A DNA stretch of 64,000 nucleotides, taken from Plantago ovata. Lineage: Eukaryota > Streptophyta > Magnoliopsida > Lamiales > Plantaginaceae. The stretch lies in the NCBI GenBank assembly GCA_028274465.1, contig CM051458.1, forward strand, positions 17,809,566 to 17,873,565, read 5' to 3'. The position numbers and the translations under genes are program-made. Below, piece after piece: positions 11,245 to 21,600 of this stretch; within the stretch, counting starts at the first letter, position 1; the number at the start of each line of letters is the position of its first letter. A model generated the notes under the pieces. The model saw only the letters and a program-made list of their open reading frames with translations, ran no database searches and was not told where the DNA came from.

Positions 11245-12922
11245 TGTTGGTCCCTTTAAACAACAAGAAAAGACTAGAGGGGGGGGGGGTGAATAGTCTT
11301 TTCAAACTTTTGTCGTTTAAAAACTTTCTCAGCAAGTACTTATTACTTTTCAGTAATGAGGTTGGTGATACTTAACTTTCTCAGCAAGCGTAAGTTACTT
11401 TTCAGTAGCTTGGTTTGCTGATACTTAAAATCAGAGAGCGGAAGTCTTTGAAACAATAAGTGCTCTTTCAGCAAGTAAAGGGATTCAGCAAGTGAAGTGA
11501 GTGACTGTGTACAAACAGATATAATTTGCTGAAAGCTAAATGCAGTAAGTAAATCACACAAACGCTTTTATAGTGGTATCTGAGAGTGGCGTAATCTCTC
11601 AACTAATCCACTTTGTCCTTTCTAGGACTGAATCCACTAAGATATGATTGAGGTTCCTTACAATCTCCTATCTAAAGCGATTCAACAGAAACCAAAGCAC
11701 ACTTGTTTTGTCTCCAACCTAAACTAGAGAACTCAACCTTGTTCTCCATCAAACTTGGTACTTTTAATCAGCAAAACCTTGCTCGATTAAGTTCCCGCAG
11801 AATATCACGCCTGAAAGGGTGTATTTTCAGTTAGAGAGTTTTGGGGTGAGATAACTTAATTATAACTTATTCAGTTACAACAAGTAATCTAAGAAACACA
11901 ACTTGGAATACTTTGCAGTAAACAAGTTTGATTGTTTCTGGTGTCAAGACTTGTTCTTGTTCGAAAGAAAGAACACTTAACTAATTTCTTAGCCGACTTT
12001 GTTCTACTTCTTCACAAGTAGCTTTTTCAAGCTTTAAGTCTTGGAACGGATCAATGGAGTAAGAGTGTTTGAAGGTTTGTGAGTTTCTAAGCACAAGTGA
12101 GAGTTTGATCACGTTGTTGACACACTTCAACTCTTTGCCGGATGACCTCTATTTATAGTGCAAGTAAGGAGCCGTTTGAATTTCAAATCCTAAGGCTTTT
12201 GTTCCTTAACATGTCACTATCTTGCTTTTGTACTTTCAGCAGCAACTTTGTTTGTCTTCTAGTCTTCATGTCCTTCTCGTGTAAGCTTTGCATTAAATGC
12301 ATATTTGAATAGAATTCAAACAGTAACAATGGAGCGCAATTTCACGTACATTCAGCAAGAGGTCACATATGTTCATCAGCAAGTGTTCATTCTCAGTTTC
12401 AGCAAGCACAACCTACTCTGTCTTTCAGATTTTCACTTATGCAATGCTGTTGCTGAAAATTCCACTTTCTGAGTAACACGTGCCTTTACCAGTCTTCAGC
12501 AATCTTCAAGTCTTCAAGTCTTCAGATCTTCAAAAGTCTTCAAGATTCTGACCGGTTTCTTATTTGCTTCAATAATTTGTTTGTAATAAACAAAATATAT
12601 CTTCAGCAAATGCTTCAATAGGTCTTTTTCTTTTCAGAAAATAAGATTCATTAAAGCTAAGCATCAATAAGATATTTTCTTTTCAGAAAATAAAATACAT
12701 CATACGCTAAAGTGTCAATAAATTATTTTCTTCTCAGAAAATAAAATACGTCATACACAAAAGAAATAACTTATCTAAAACCTAACTAAGTCATCAGCAA
12801 ACGTTCCTCTTTTACAATGTCCTTAAAATTCTAAAATCCTATGGACCTTAATAGTACTAGTTACTGGACTGTTCTTAATTTAGCATGGTTAATTGCTCAT
12901 CAAAATTACAAGTTTCCTAACA
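11245..12922 (-). repeat. Element S 3' LTR
   Basis: It is 1678 bp. It contains an 11-base G run at about 11279-11289 and at least a dozen copies of TCAGCAA or TTGCTGA. It is nearly identical to 23008-24696. Confidence 0.95.
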
Positions 12923-12940
12923 AATTTCCCCCTTTTTGAT
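12923..12940 (-). other. Polypurine tract, element S
   Basis: Read on the minus strand, ATCAAAAAGGGGGAAATT abuts the 3' LTR. This is the usual second-strand primer of SIRE-type elements. Confidence 0.85.
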
Positions 12941-13182
12941 GTTAGCAATCCATGGCTAAATTAATTGTTACCCTTTTAGAGGTTTCTGATGTTGAATAAA
13001 TCAGATGATTAATGCAAGCATACTTGAATTAATAAACAGTAAGCATAAGTAAGTTGCATAATCAAAACCAATAAGAGTCAAAAAGAATTCATTGCTGAAA
13101 GTTATCATTCAGAAGATTACAAGAAAGCATAGATAACAATGAATCAGCAAACAAAAACTTTAACAAAAACTATTGCAGGGAC

Positions 13183-14391
13183 TTAAACTCTTTCAGAGGA
13201 TTTTCTCAAAATCTCTCTTACACTCTTCTCAGCAAGAGCAGTGAATTCAACACAATCCTTCTCGTAGTTTTCCAGAAGCCTACGGACTTGTAGTTGAAGA
13301 ATTCTTGCATTTTTGCAGGCAGTATGATGATGCTTTTCAGCATTCATTTCCATGTAGTGAATTACCCACAAATGCATGCCCCAATTGCTGGCATGGAGAA
13401 GCTGTGTATCTGAAATATTTCTCGGATGAATCTTTCTTAACCAGAGAAGATCTTCTTCTTGATCCTGAGCAGTAAGATAGAAGTACTCATAAGGAATCAA
13501 TCCAAGTTTCTTCTTAGGTTTCTTTGTTACCGGGTCAGCATAGTAAGCGATGCCAGGTGGTTTGATCAGATTTGGTTCTTGCTTATATGTCTTACCAATG
13601 GCAACTCTTCTTACATGGACCTCAAGATTCAACCATCTCCCAGCAACATTTCTTGGGAGGGATTCTTCCCTTTGATTTCTTTGGACCTTGAGTTCAATCC
13701 ATTTGAACATTTGATTCAAAATGGCTGTAGGAAAGAACTCATTTACCAGCAAGTCTTCCAGCTTTAGGATCCAGCAACCATGAATGTTTCTGATCACATT
13801 CTGAGTGGTTTCATTATTGCTGGTCTTTGTATATTCAATGCCGGAGCCAATAGCAATGCTGGCCAGCCTTTTCTCTTCCTGTCTTTGCCTTCTTCTTCTA
13901 GATTTAGCATTGTCTTGATCTCTTGCTGAAGAGTCAGACGAAAAATGCCTTGAGTGGCCAGACGGAGTTATGGCTGTTAAGGGTCTAGCTCTTATGGCTT
14001 GAGCTATTGTTTGATTGTCATCATCTTCTTCATCATCTTCATTCAGATTGTGATGACTTTCAGTGTGACAGAAATCTTGAGTTTCAGCAGCGGTTTTTCT
14101 CTTTTTGGTACTTGCTGAATTTAACTCAGTTTCTGCTTGTCTTTTAGAACTTTGCTGTCTTTCAGCAAGAGGTTCTAATGGAAGTGGCGCATCAGCAGCA
14201 GTAGTAGGAGGGGTTTGATTGCTTTTTCTTGTCTTCTTTTCCCCCTTAGACATGGATTGCAACATCGGAGTGATGTGCAGAGAATAGAACTCATTGCAAT
14301 TTTCAGCAAGAGTGTTGAGACTGTTATACTTCATGATGATTTCTTGTTGGTCAGAGTACGTTGTTCCTAACCCTTTTTGAATATTCATCAT
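13183..14391 (-). CDS. Element S accessory frame, 402 aa, unknown function
   Basis: An open frame of 402 codons begins MMNIQKGLGT. It has a charged middle with a nuclear-signal-like SKRQAETELNSASTKKRKT and a basic KSRRRRQRQEEKRL stretch. The C-terminal half is richer in W, Y and L (GRWLNLEVHVRRVAIGKTY, YEYFYLTAQDQEEDLLWL, HASNWGMHLWVIHYME) and looks folded. No signal peptide or membrane anchor is evident, so an envelope role is not supported by sequence. It lies last before the 3' LTR. It belongs to the accessory region of SIRE elements; I do not recognise a named domain. Confidence 0.55.
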   Translation of the reverse strand: MMNIQKGLGTTYSDQQEIIMKYNSLNTLAENCNEFYSLHITPMLQSMSKGEKKTRKSNQTPPTTAADAPLPLEPLAERQQSSKRQAETELNSASTKKRKTAAETQDFCHTESHHNLNEDDEEDDDNQTIAQAIRARPLTAITPSGHSRHFSSDSSARDQDNAKSRRRRQRQEEKRLASIAIGSGIEYTKTSNNETTQNVIRNIHGCWILKLEDLLVNEFFPTAILNQMFKWIELKVQRNQREESLPRNVAGRWLNLEVHVRRVAIGKTYKQEPNLIKPPGIAYYADPVTKKPKKKLGLIPYEYFYLTAQDQEEDLLWLRKIHPRNISDTQLLHASNWGMHLWVIHYMEMNAEKHHHTACKNARILQLQVRRLLENYEKDCVEFTALAEKSVREILRKSSERV

Positions 14392-14409
14392 GTTCTCTTC
14401 ATGTCTTTT

Positions 14410-15012
14410 CTATGTTGCGGCCTTCTCATCCATAATATTCAGAGCTTTGACAAGAGCATTCTTTGCAAGCTTGAGCGCCTGACTTACATCTTCTTCATAG
14501 CTCTTATGATAAAGACTGATGTCTCTTTGAGCTGTTGTCAAAGTTGTAGTGCGTCTCAGCACTGTAGCCAGTATTTTTCCAATGTCAAGTGGGCTCTCAG
14601 CAAGCAATGCCTCATCTTCAGCTTTGCAAGCATCATGGACTTTCTTTAGTGCTAGAATTCTGGGAGTAAACTCCTCAACTCTTGGGAACGACACTAAATG
14701 AGGTGTTAAGGAATGAACCTTAATCTCAGAAGCAAACTGATCATCACGCGTCAGCAATTCGGCTCTCAGCCCATCGTCAAATCATTGAAGTAATCAGGAG
14801 GAGGAATCTGAATGACTTTTGGGTCTCGCTTAGATTGATCATCATCATTTTCTGACAAGTCGTCATCATCCTCAGATTCATCAAGTTGAGCGACTTTGGA
14901 GCCTTTGTCAGTAGCTTCACTTCCTTTTTGTTGAGTGGTTGCTGATGGCAACGCTTCAGGCTCAACGACTGGAGTTTCACCAGTAGATAGTTGTTTCAAT
15001 TGAGTTTGTGGC
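14410..15012 (-). pseudogene. Element S accessory region, acidic stretch between the two large frames
   Basis: Two short frames (14410-14757 and 14766-15167) encode a helical, alanine/leucine-rich piece (AEDEALLAESPLDIGKILAT) and an acidic DESEDDDDLSENDDDQSK piece preceded by a TGETPV repeat. Coding sense is like that of the neighbouring accessory frames. No function can be assigned. Confidence 0.4.
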
Positions 15013-16827
15013 TCAATTACTGGAGTTTCGCCAGTAGTTAGTTTTAATTGAGTAGTTGCTGAAGGCAACGTTTGAGACTTGATTTTCAGTAGCAGGAGGA
15101 GGTTGAGATTCATGCTGAGGTTGTGGTTGTTCAGCTTGCTGATTTTCTTGTTGAACATTTTCAGCAACTGTCAACTTTAGGCCTCCAGCATCAGGACTTG
15201 GACCTTGATTGTCATCATCATCGTCTTTCTTGTCCTTGGAATCTTTCCCTTCATCATCACTGGGATCAGTGGGAATGTTCTCATCTTCTTCTTCTTCTTC
15301 ATCATCTGTCAGAATGACTAGCTCAACATGCTTGTACAAAGCAACACTTGTCACTTCCTCTTCCTCAGTTAATTTGTGGGGATCAGCCACCACAGGAACG
15401 AAAAGACCTTTGAGCATCACAACTTGTTCAGCTGGAGAGGCACTCTTAAATTTGGCCTTCATATTCTCTCTGATTTGAGCAATCAGATTTGAGCTCATTT
15501 GCTGAGAATATGTCATTTCTTCAGGAAGGATGGAGTGGACAAATGTTTCGAGCTTTAACAGTGAAGATCTCTTTTTCTCATTTGAGAGATGAAGGTGAAG
15601 ATCTGAGAAGTCCATTCTCCTATATCTTTGCCAGTTGCTGACGGACTTAGCAACCCTTGACAAAGTTGTCCTCTTGAAGCTCAAGTAAAGTTCTTCAGAA
15701 CTTACTTGCTGATCTTCAGTGATGAGTACCACTTCAGTGGTCTCCTTTTGAGCCTGAAAAAGAATTTTATTTAGATCAGGATTGGTTTGGAAAATTGTTT
15801 TAGAGTTAAAGTCTGAAACATGATTTACCTGCTGAGAGTCAGCAAGCTCATGTAGTACAATTTCCATTCCATGAGGAGCTTGAGTAGCATCCTCCATTTG
15901 TTCATCCTGAAATAAACTAAAATTAGACACAAGTACTAAGCTGTCAAACTTAGTTCTTATACCAAGATTATTAACTACCTGCTGAGCAGGGAGTGTTGGT
16001 TCTGGTGCAGAGGCTTCAGCAACCATCTGACTTGCATCTTGAGAAGTCTGTAGAGAAAGAATAATTTTAGCAAAAGAACAATTTTCAGAAATTGAAGTTT
16101 TACTGATGGTTGAATTAACTACCTGCTGAAGAAGGACAGGTTGTGGCTCAGTCCTTTCAGCATTAACAGTTTCTTCAGCTTCTTGGACTGTTTCTTCAGC
16201 AGACTTCTGATTTTGCTCTAACTGAGAAAGCTGTGCGGTTTCAGCAATCTCCCTTGTCTCTGAAATGACAAGTTGAGCAGAAGCATCTTGACCTTTAAGC
16301 TCACTGCTTGTCATGAAGAGATCAATTGACTTGTTGGATGATTCTTCAATCTCCAACTCCATTTGTTTGCTTAAATCTTCCAGTACAAGCTGGACTTTGT
16401 CAATTGAGGTCTTGGGTGAACTTGGGCCAGTATTCTCAGCATCAAGAGATGCGTCTTTGAATAATGCTTCTTGAGTTTTAGCAACTTCAGGAACAGGAAC
16501 CATTGCTATTTCAGCAACTGGTCCATCAGCAAGCTGGGTTTCAGCAACTTGATAAGTTGCTTGTTCAGCAACCATCTCTTCAGCAGCATCAGCGAGTGCC
16601 GCTCTTTGCAGATCAGCAGCAATGTCGCTTGCTGGTTCCATAGTTGGATCATTTGGAATATCTACAATGTAGATATCTGGGACTTGGGCAGGAATTTCAT
16701 TTCCACTGCCTTGAGGTTTGTTCTCAGTAGAGTTATCAACGTTAAGTTGATTGTTGAAGGCTTCCGCAAACACTTCAACATTGCTGATATATGTTTCAGA
16801 AATTATTTCAGCAACATCTACTGGCAA
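15013..16827 (-). CDS. Element S accessory frame, 604 aa, acidic, with intron-like segments
   Basis: An open frame of 604 codons starts MPVDVAEIIS. The first ~250 residues are a low-complexity A/E/Q/V sequence with repeated VAE, AET and TAQ words (many encoded by TTGCTGA). The middle (about residues 375-480) is more globular (RVAKSVSNWQRYRRMDFSDL, SILPEEMTYSQQMSSNL). The tail is highly acidic (LTDDEEEEEDENIPTDPSDD) and then Q/P-rich. It contains three 72-75 nt segments with GT...AG ends that keep the frame (listed separately). There is no signal peptide. Function is unknown; by position it is part of the env-like/accessory region of SIRE-type elements. Confidence 0.5.
   Translation of the reverse strand: MPVDVAEIISETYISNVEVFAEAFNNQLNVDNSTENKPQGSGNEIPAQVPDIYIVDIPNDPTMEPASDIAADLQRAALADAAEEMVAEQATYQVAETQLADGPVAEIAMVPVPEVAKTQEALFKDASLDAENTGPSSPKTSIDKVQLVLEDLSKQMELEIEESSNKSIDLFMTSSELKGQDASAQLVISETREIAETAQLSQLEQNQKSAEETVQEAEETVNAERTEPQPVLLQQVVNSTISKTSISENCSFAKIILSLQTSQDASQMVAEASAPEPTLPAQQVVNNLGIRTKFDSLVLVSNFSLFQDEQMEDATQAPHGMEIVLHELADSQQVNHVSDFNSKTIFQTNPDLNKILFQAQKETTEVVLITEDQQVSSEELYLSFKRTTLSRVAKSVSNWQRYRRMDFSDLHLHLSNEKKRSSLLKLETFVHSILPEEMTYSQQMSSNLIAQIRENMKAKFKSASPAEQVVMLKGLFVPVVADPHKLTEEEEVTSVALYKHVELVILTDDEEEEEDENIPTDPSDDEGKDSKDKKDDDDDNQGPSPDAGGLKLTVAENVQQENQQAEQPQPQHESQPPPATENQVSNVAFSNYSIKTNYWRNSSN
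15754..15828 (-). other. Candidate intron 3 in element S accessory frame
   Basis: On the minus strand the segment begins GTAAATCATG after CAGCAG and ends with a T-rich run and CAG (ATTCTTTTTCAG). It is 75 nt long, AT-rich, phase 0, a multiple of three, and free of in-frame stops. Confidence 0.45.
15907..15978 (-). other. Candidate intron 2 in element S accessory frame
   Basis: On the minus strand it begins GTAGTTAATAATC after CAGCAG and ends AGTTTATTTCAG. It is 72 nt, AT-rich, phase 0 and open. The 78-nt stretch between it and candidate intron 3 would be a symmetric mini-exon. Confidence 0.45.
16048..16122 (-). other. Candidate intron 1 in element S accessory frame
   Basis: On the minus strand it begins GTAGTTAATTC after CAGCAG and ends ATTCTTTCTCTACAG. 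It is 75 nt, AT-rich, phase 0 and open. It shares its first nine bases with candidate intron 2; the stretch between them is 69 nt. Confidence 0.45.
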
Positions 16828-18200
16828 ATGCGTTTCAGCATTTGTCTGGGAATTGACTGAGGAGTCTTGGACATTAGGGACTGACTGAGAAGCCAGTGTC
16901 TTCTTTCTTTTGTTACTTGTCCGTTTCCTCTTAGGTACGGGATTTGCTGATGACGCTGCAGTCTGAGTGTCATCATCAGCTTTCCTCTTTTTCTTTTAGA
17001 TTTCTCCAGTTTCCCAGAGTCATCTATTGTTGCATTTTCAGCAACGGCTGTTGTACACGTACCTTGTTGAATTTCTACAGCAGTTTCATTTGTGTTACCA
17101 CCACCAACAACAGTTTCATCTCTAAGTTGCTGAGTGGTAACATCTGCAGCTGTTGTATACCTTTCTTGCTGGCTTGTGCTAACAACATTTGCAGTTGTTG
17201 TCTTCTTGGATTTCTTTCCAGCAATCTTAGGTACATTCTGCTTGTAGAAAGATCTTCCCACATTGCACACAGATTTCTTGATTGGCAATGGGTTTCTTAG
17301 CTGAATCCTGAAATATTCAAGGATATAGCATATCTTGATTCCATACATAACTGGAAAGGAAGGTGAGACCTTGTTGTCTTCTACCTTTACCTTAAACTTA
17401 GTAACACAATCAACAAGCCTGTTGAAAATGTACTTAGCCCAGTTAAGTTCCGATTTATTTTCATAGATATGCATCATCAATGGCCATCTTCTCAAGCCTA
17501 CTTGGTCAATTCCTCCAACTTGGGAGTCAAGAACTTTAATGAGTAGCAGAGCTACTAGACCAAGTGAATGGCAGAGATGCTTTCTCTTAACGTGCTTTTT
17601 CCAAGTCACGGGAGCTATCTCGCCTTTCTTCATTTTTGCATTTCTGACGTCACTGTAGAAAGCTTCAATTTCTTCGTCAGAAGCAGTGACGTCATCTTCA
17701 GTTCCAGTGGTTGGAATCTGAAAAATCTCCGCTAAATCAGTCCATTTCAGGACGATTTGCGTGTTCTGAACATAAGTAAGGATCACTTTTTCAGTGACTC
17801 CATTACTGTCTGTAAGGGACTGGATTTCTGCATTGTTGTAGAATTCCATGGTATCAATCATGCTCACTTGCTTAGTGCGAGCAGAGATAAAGTTCATGAG
17901 GCCTTGCTGCTTGATGAACTCAAGCGCCTCTTCATTTTGGTCATCAAGTTCTTGTTCATAAAAGTACCTAATGTACTTTTCTTTTGCAAACCCTTCCCAT
18001 TGCATCAACATCTCACACTTTGCAGTGTCAAGATATGACGGAGGCATAGGTTTTATAGTGATTCGGTCGTTTTTCAACTCAACTTTCGTTGTGTCTGGGG
18101 CCAGAGAAGTCACCGGAGCAGTCATCGGAGTAGTGCGTATTTCAGCACTATCAACCTTTGACGATTTTGAGGACTTAGATGACTGTCTCTTGGGAGCCAT
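16818..18200 (-). CDS. Element S accessory frame, 460 aa, plant-transposon-protein-like
   Basis: An open frame begins MAPKRQSSKSSKSSK (a basic, serine-rich N-terminus). Residues about 55-300 look like a folded domain: LMQWEGFAKEKYIRYFYEQE, FYNNAEIQSLTDSNGVTEKV, IVLKWTDLAEIFQIPTTG, LCHSLGLVALLLIKVLDSQV, RRWPLMMHIYENKSELNWAK. The pattern recalls the 'putative plant transposon protein' domain often found next to SIRE and Athila pol; this is from memory and unverified. The C-terminus is low-complexity T/A/Q. The start at 18200 follows the RNase H region by ~900 bp and begins the accessory region. A hydrophobic stretch (GLVALLLIKVL) is too short for a clear membrane segment. Confidence 0.55.
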   Translation of the reverse strand: MAPKRQSSKSSKSSKVDSAEIRTTPMTAPVTSLAPDTTKVELKNDRITIKPMPPSYLDTAKCEMLMQWEGFAKEKYIRYFYEQELDDQNEEALEFIKQQGLMNFISARTKQVSMIDTMEFYNNAEIQSLTDSNGVTEKVILTYVQNTQIVLKWTDLAEIFQIPTTGTEDDVTASDEEIEAFYSDVRNAKMKKGEIAPVTWKKHVKRKHLCHSLGLVALLLIKVLDSQVGGIDQVGLRRWPLMMHIYENKSELNWAKYIFNRLVDCVTKFKVKVEDNKVSPSFPVMYGIKICYILEYFRIQLRNPLPIKKSVCNVGRSFYKQNVPKIAGKKSKKTTTANVVSTSQQERYTTAADVTTQQLRDETVVGGGNTNETAVEIQQGTCTTAVAENATIDDSGKLEKSKRKRGKLMMTLRLQRHQQIPYLRGNGQVTKERRHWLLSQSLMSKTPQSIPRQMLKRICQ

Positions 18201-19103
18201 TTCTTATATAGCAAGAAAGATTGTACGAAAAGAGATAGTTTGCTTTTTGACCGGAGGTACAGTAGTTCAGGCTAGAAATTGCAGAGAAAGGAAATGTGAG
18301 TTAAAGAATTTTGTCATTTCTCTAACTCCTTCTTTATATAGTGTCTCTGGTGTGTGAGAAACTCAATCGATTTGAGCTCTCAGCAAGGGTAAAACAGAGA
18401 AACATTGGAGATAGTGGAGCCTTTGCATTGAATGCGAAGTGGCCCACTAACTAAAACCGTCAGAGCACTCTCTCTCTTTGTTTTGTTAGCCGTTAGATTA
18501 ATAACTCCTTTTAATCAGTGGCCACGATTGAATTTCATGTCATGATTTATTGCGAGTTTATTTGTGCCAGCTTAACGTCACAAATTGATTTTACCGAGTA
18601 ATAAGGGATAGATTGCTTGCTGAAATAGACAAGAATCTTTTCAGCGAGTTTGAATTAACAATCTGGATACTTGCTGAAAGTTCCCCCTTACTTAGATATC
18701 TCATATTTTCTAAGTTTAAAAGACATTTCTGATTTCCCGTATCAGTAAATTCTTTTGTATTTGAGACATCCTTTGGTAAAATCTGAGAGATGAGCTTTGC
18801 TCTTTTTCTAAGTTTCCGTCTCAGAAAATTCCTTTGATACTTGAATACCTGTTTCAGTATCTTTTGATTGTGTGAGTACCCGTCTCAGCAATCCTTAAGC
18901 TCTTTCATTTACTGAGTGCCTGTCTCAGCAAATGATCAAGTTTCCTAACAAATACCTGTTTGAAGGAATTACTTGCTGAATGTCTGTTTCAACAATCATG
19001 TTGTGACTTATCATTTCTTAGAAGAAATCAGTGATTTGGTCTTTTGGACAGGAATACTTTGGCTTGCAGAATACCTGTTTCAGCATACTGCCAAGTGTAT
19101 CCT
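18201..19103 (-). other. Element S spacer between RNase H and accessory frames
   Basis: No gene is supported. The stretch is AT-rich and carries many copies of TTGCTGA/TCAGCAA and short CTGTTTCAGCA-like repeats (about 18840-19085). It could be a leader for a separate accessory transcript. Confidence 0.4.
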
Positions 19104-20464
19104 TTATTGAGGTAGTTCAATCAATCCAAGGTTATACCTTAGCATTGCGAACCTATTATCCGGTAGGGGCTTGGTAAAGATGTCAGCAAGCTGATCTTCA
19201 GTACCTACTTTCACAACCTCAATATCACCCTTTTCCACATGATCTCTAATGAAATGATGTCTAATATCAATGTGCTTAGTCCTAGAGTGAAATTTAGGAT
19301 TTTGCGTAATTGCAATAGCACTTGTATTATCACAAAGATTGGTGTTTTCTTTGCAGAAATACCATAATCTCTTAATTGTTGCTGAATCCATAGGATTTGA
19401 GCTGTGCAACAACCAGCTGCAATGTATTCAGATTCAGTAGATGAATTGGCGACACACGTTTGCTTCTTGCTGAACCATGATATTAATCTAGTACCCAAAA
19501 ACTGACAAGTTCCAGAGGTACTTTTTCTATCAAGAGTTGATCCACCATGATCAGCATCAGAATAGCCAACCAATTCAAGTCCAGAATCTTTTGGATACCA
19601 TAATCCAACATTGACTGTACCTTTAACATATTTCAGTATTTTAATTGCCTTTTTGTAGTGTGATTCTCTTGGATCCGATTGGAATCTTGCACACACACAA
19701 ACAGCATACTGAATGTCAGGTCTACTTGCTGTTAAATACAACAAGGAACCAATGAGCTTCCTATACTTGTGTTCTTCAACACTTTTGTCCTCTTTAGTAT
19801 AGCCCAATTTGGTACCAACACTCATAGGGATCTTTTCAGGTTTTCATCCTCTTTGATCCTAAACTTTATGAGCATTTCTTTCGCATACTTTGCTTGATTT
19901 ATGAATATTCCATCTTTGAGTTGCTTGACTTGCAACCCTAGGAAATAATTCAATTTTTCCATCATACTCATTTCAAACATTTGTCATGAGTTTGGCAACA
20001 TCATCACAAAGTTTGCTTGTCCTTAGATCCAAAATTATGTCATCCACATAAATTTGACTAAGATTAATTACCATCATGGTTCATGGTAAAAGAGTTTGTC
20101 AACTTCACCTTTCTTGAAACCATTTTCCAGCAAGAACTTAGCTAAGGTATCATACCACATGCTCTTGGTGCTTTCTTTAGACCATATACAGCTTTTGAAG
20201 CTATATCCATCTTGGTTTCTGAGGGAGTTAAAGTTCAAAGCCAGGGGGGTTCTAGGTAGACTTCTTCAGCCAGTTCACCATTAAGAATGCACTCTTAACA
20301 TCCATTTGGTAAACAATGAAGTCATTGTGAGCAGCAAAGGCCAAGAAAAGCCTAATTGCATCCAATCTTGCAACTGGAGCGTAAGATCATCATGTCCAAT
20401 CCTTCAGTCTGACAGTAAACCTTGAGCAATAAGCGTGCTGTTGTTCTTTCTTGTTACTTCACCA
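19104..20464 (-). pseudogene. Element S reverse transcriptase (partial) and RNase H
   Basis: RNase H of copia type is clear: YRKLIGSLLYLTASRPDIQY, VGYSDADHGGSTLDRKSTSG, VANSSTESEYIAAG and then SRTKHIDIRHHFIRDHV and LADIFTKPLP at the C-terminus. Between 19850 and 20464 the minus strand still spells RT palm pieces in short frames, up to the assembly gap. It is a fossil with several breaks. Confidence 0.75.
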
Positions 20465-20564
20465 NNNNNNNNNNNNNNNNNNNNNNNNNNNNNNNNNNNN
20501 NNNNNNNNNNNNNNNNNNNNNNNNNNNNNNNNNNNNNNNNNNNNNNNNNNNNNNNNNNNNNNNN
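20465..20564. other. Assembly gap of 100 N
   Basis: Exactly 100 N, the usual marker for a gap of unknown length. It lies between RT remnants and the linker after gag, where SIRE protease and integrase would be. Their absence here therefore cannot be judged. Confidence 0.95.
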
Positions 20565-21600
20565 TTCATGTGCTTGTCCACAACCACTATCAAAGTGCCA
20601 GATTGCATCGTTTGTCTCCGTGGGCAGTCTGCACAATCAAGAGCAACAATTAATTATCCAATGATGGATGTCCATTAACATGTTCAAGAATGCGTCCAGT
20701 GGGAACCCAAGTCTGAAGTTTTTCAACTTTGACTTGTTTTCTACTTGCTGAGGAACTAGGAGTTTTGAGCTGAAAGACTTTTGACTGTGCTGGTCAAATC
20801 CACTTTCTGATGTGGTGTCTTGCTCTGTTGACCTTTTTGCTGAACATACTTTTCAGTAAGTTCTTTTCTAGCAAGGTTCCTTCTAGTCCTAGCATTGGAG
20901 TCTTTTCAGAACTCTTAGGCTTGGTTTCTTCATCTCTTTGAAGTATCTTTGCTGACTTTGCTTATACTCATGAAAGAGTTGACTTTGCTTGGTTTTGAAA
21001 CCGAGTCCACTCTTTGGAGAATGCTGAGCTTTAGCTTCAGCAACCTTACTTGATTCAGGTTTGTCAGCAAAGGACTTCTGATTACTTTTGGTAATCTTGC
21101 CTTTAGACTTAACAATTTGCTTTTCAGCAACTTGTTTGGCGGAATGCTTCTCGGCATTCTTTTTCTTTCCAGTTTGCTTCTAGCAACCTGTTTTCCTTTT
21201 AAAGTCTTGTTACTTTGAGTAGCAAGAGCGGGCTTTATGGTCATAGGTACTTGATTGCATGTTTCACCAACCTTAGTTTGACCAAACTGATAGATCACTG
21301 GAGGATTACTATCAGTAGCATGTACAAAGGAGATAGGTGATTTATCTTTTCTCAAGATTTCTACGTTATCACCTTCACACGTTGCTCCTAAACCTTCTTT
21401 CTAAGCCTCAGCAATCAATTTCTTAAGACGCCTTATTTCAGCATCCTTTCTTCTATCTCTTCCTTCAGCAAAACGTACTTTTTAGTAGTTTGCTTGGTCA
21501 GAGTTTCAGCAAGTTGAAGTTCTCTTGCTGTTTGCTGAGAGTTTTCTCAAATCTTTCGATTTCTCCTTGAATCTTGTCAAGGTCAATCTCGTCTTCACTT
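20565..21600 (-). pseudogene. Element S gag-pol linker region
   Basis: A lysine/serine-rich coding sense is seen, e.g. the frame at 20930-21355 with SNPPVIYQFGQTKVGETCNQ and a K/R-rich tail. SIRE elements have such a long basic linker between gag and the enzyme domains. No enzymatic motif is visible. Confidence 0.45.

Noticed and set aside
13183-18200. Element S accessory frames called as a true envelope gene.
   Set aside because: No signal peptide, fusion peptide or membrane anchor is visible; position alone does not prove an envelope.
20422-20678. Frames running across the N gaps at 20465-20564 and 45547-45646.
   Set aside because: They are translations of unknown bases.
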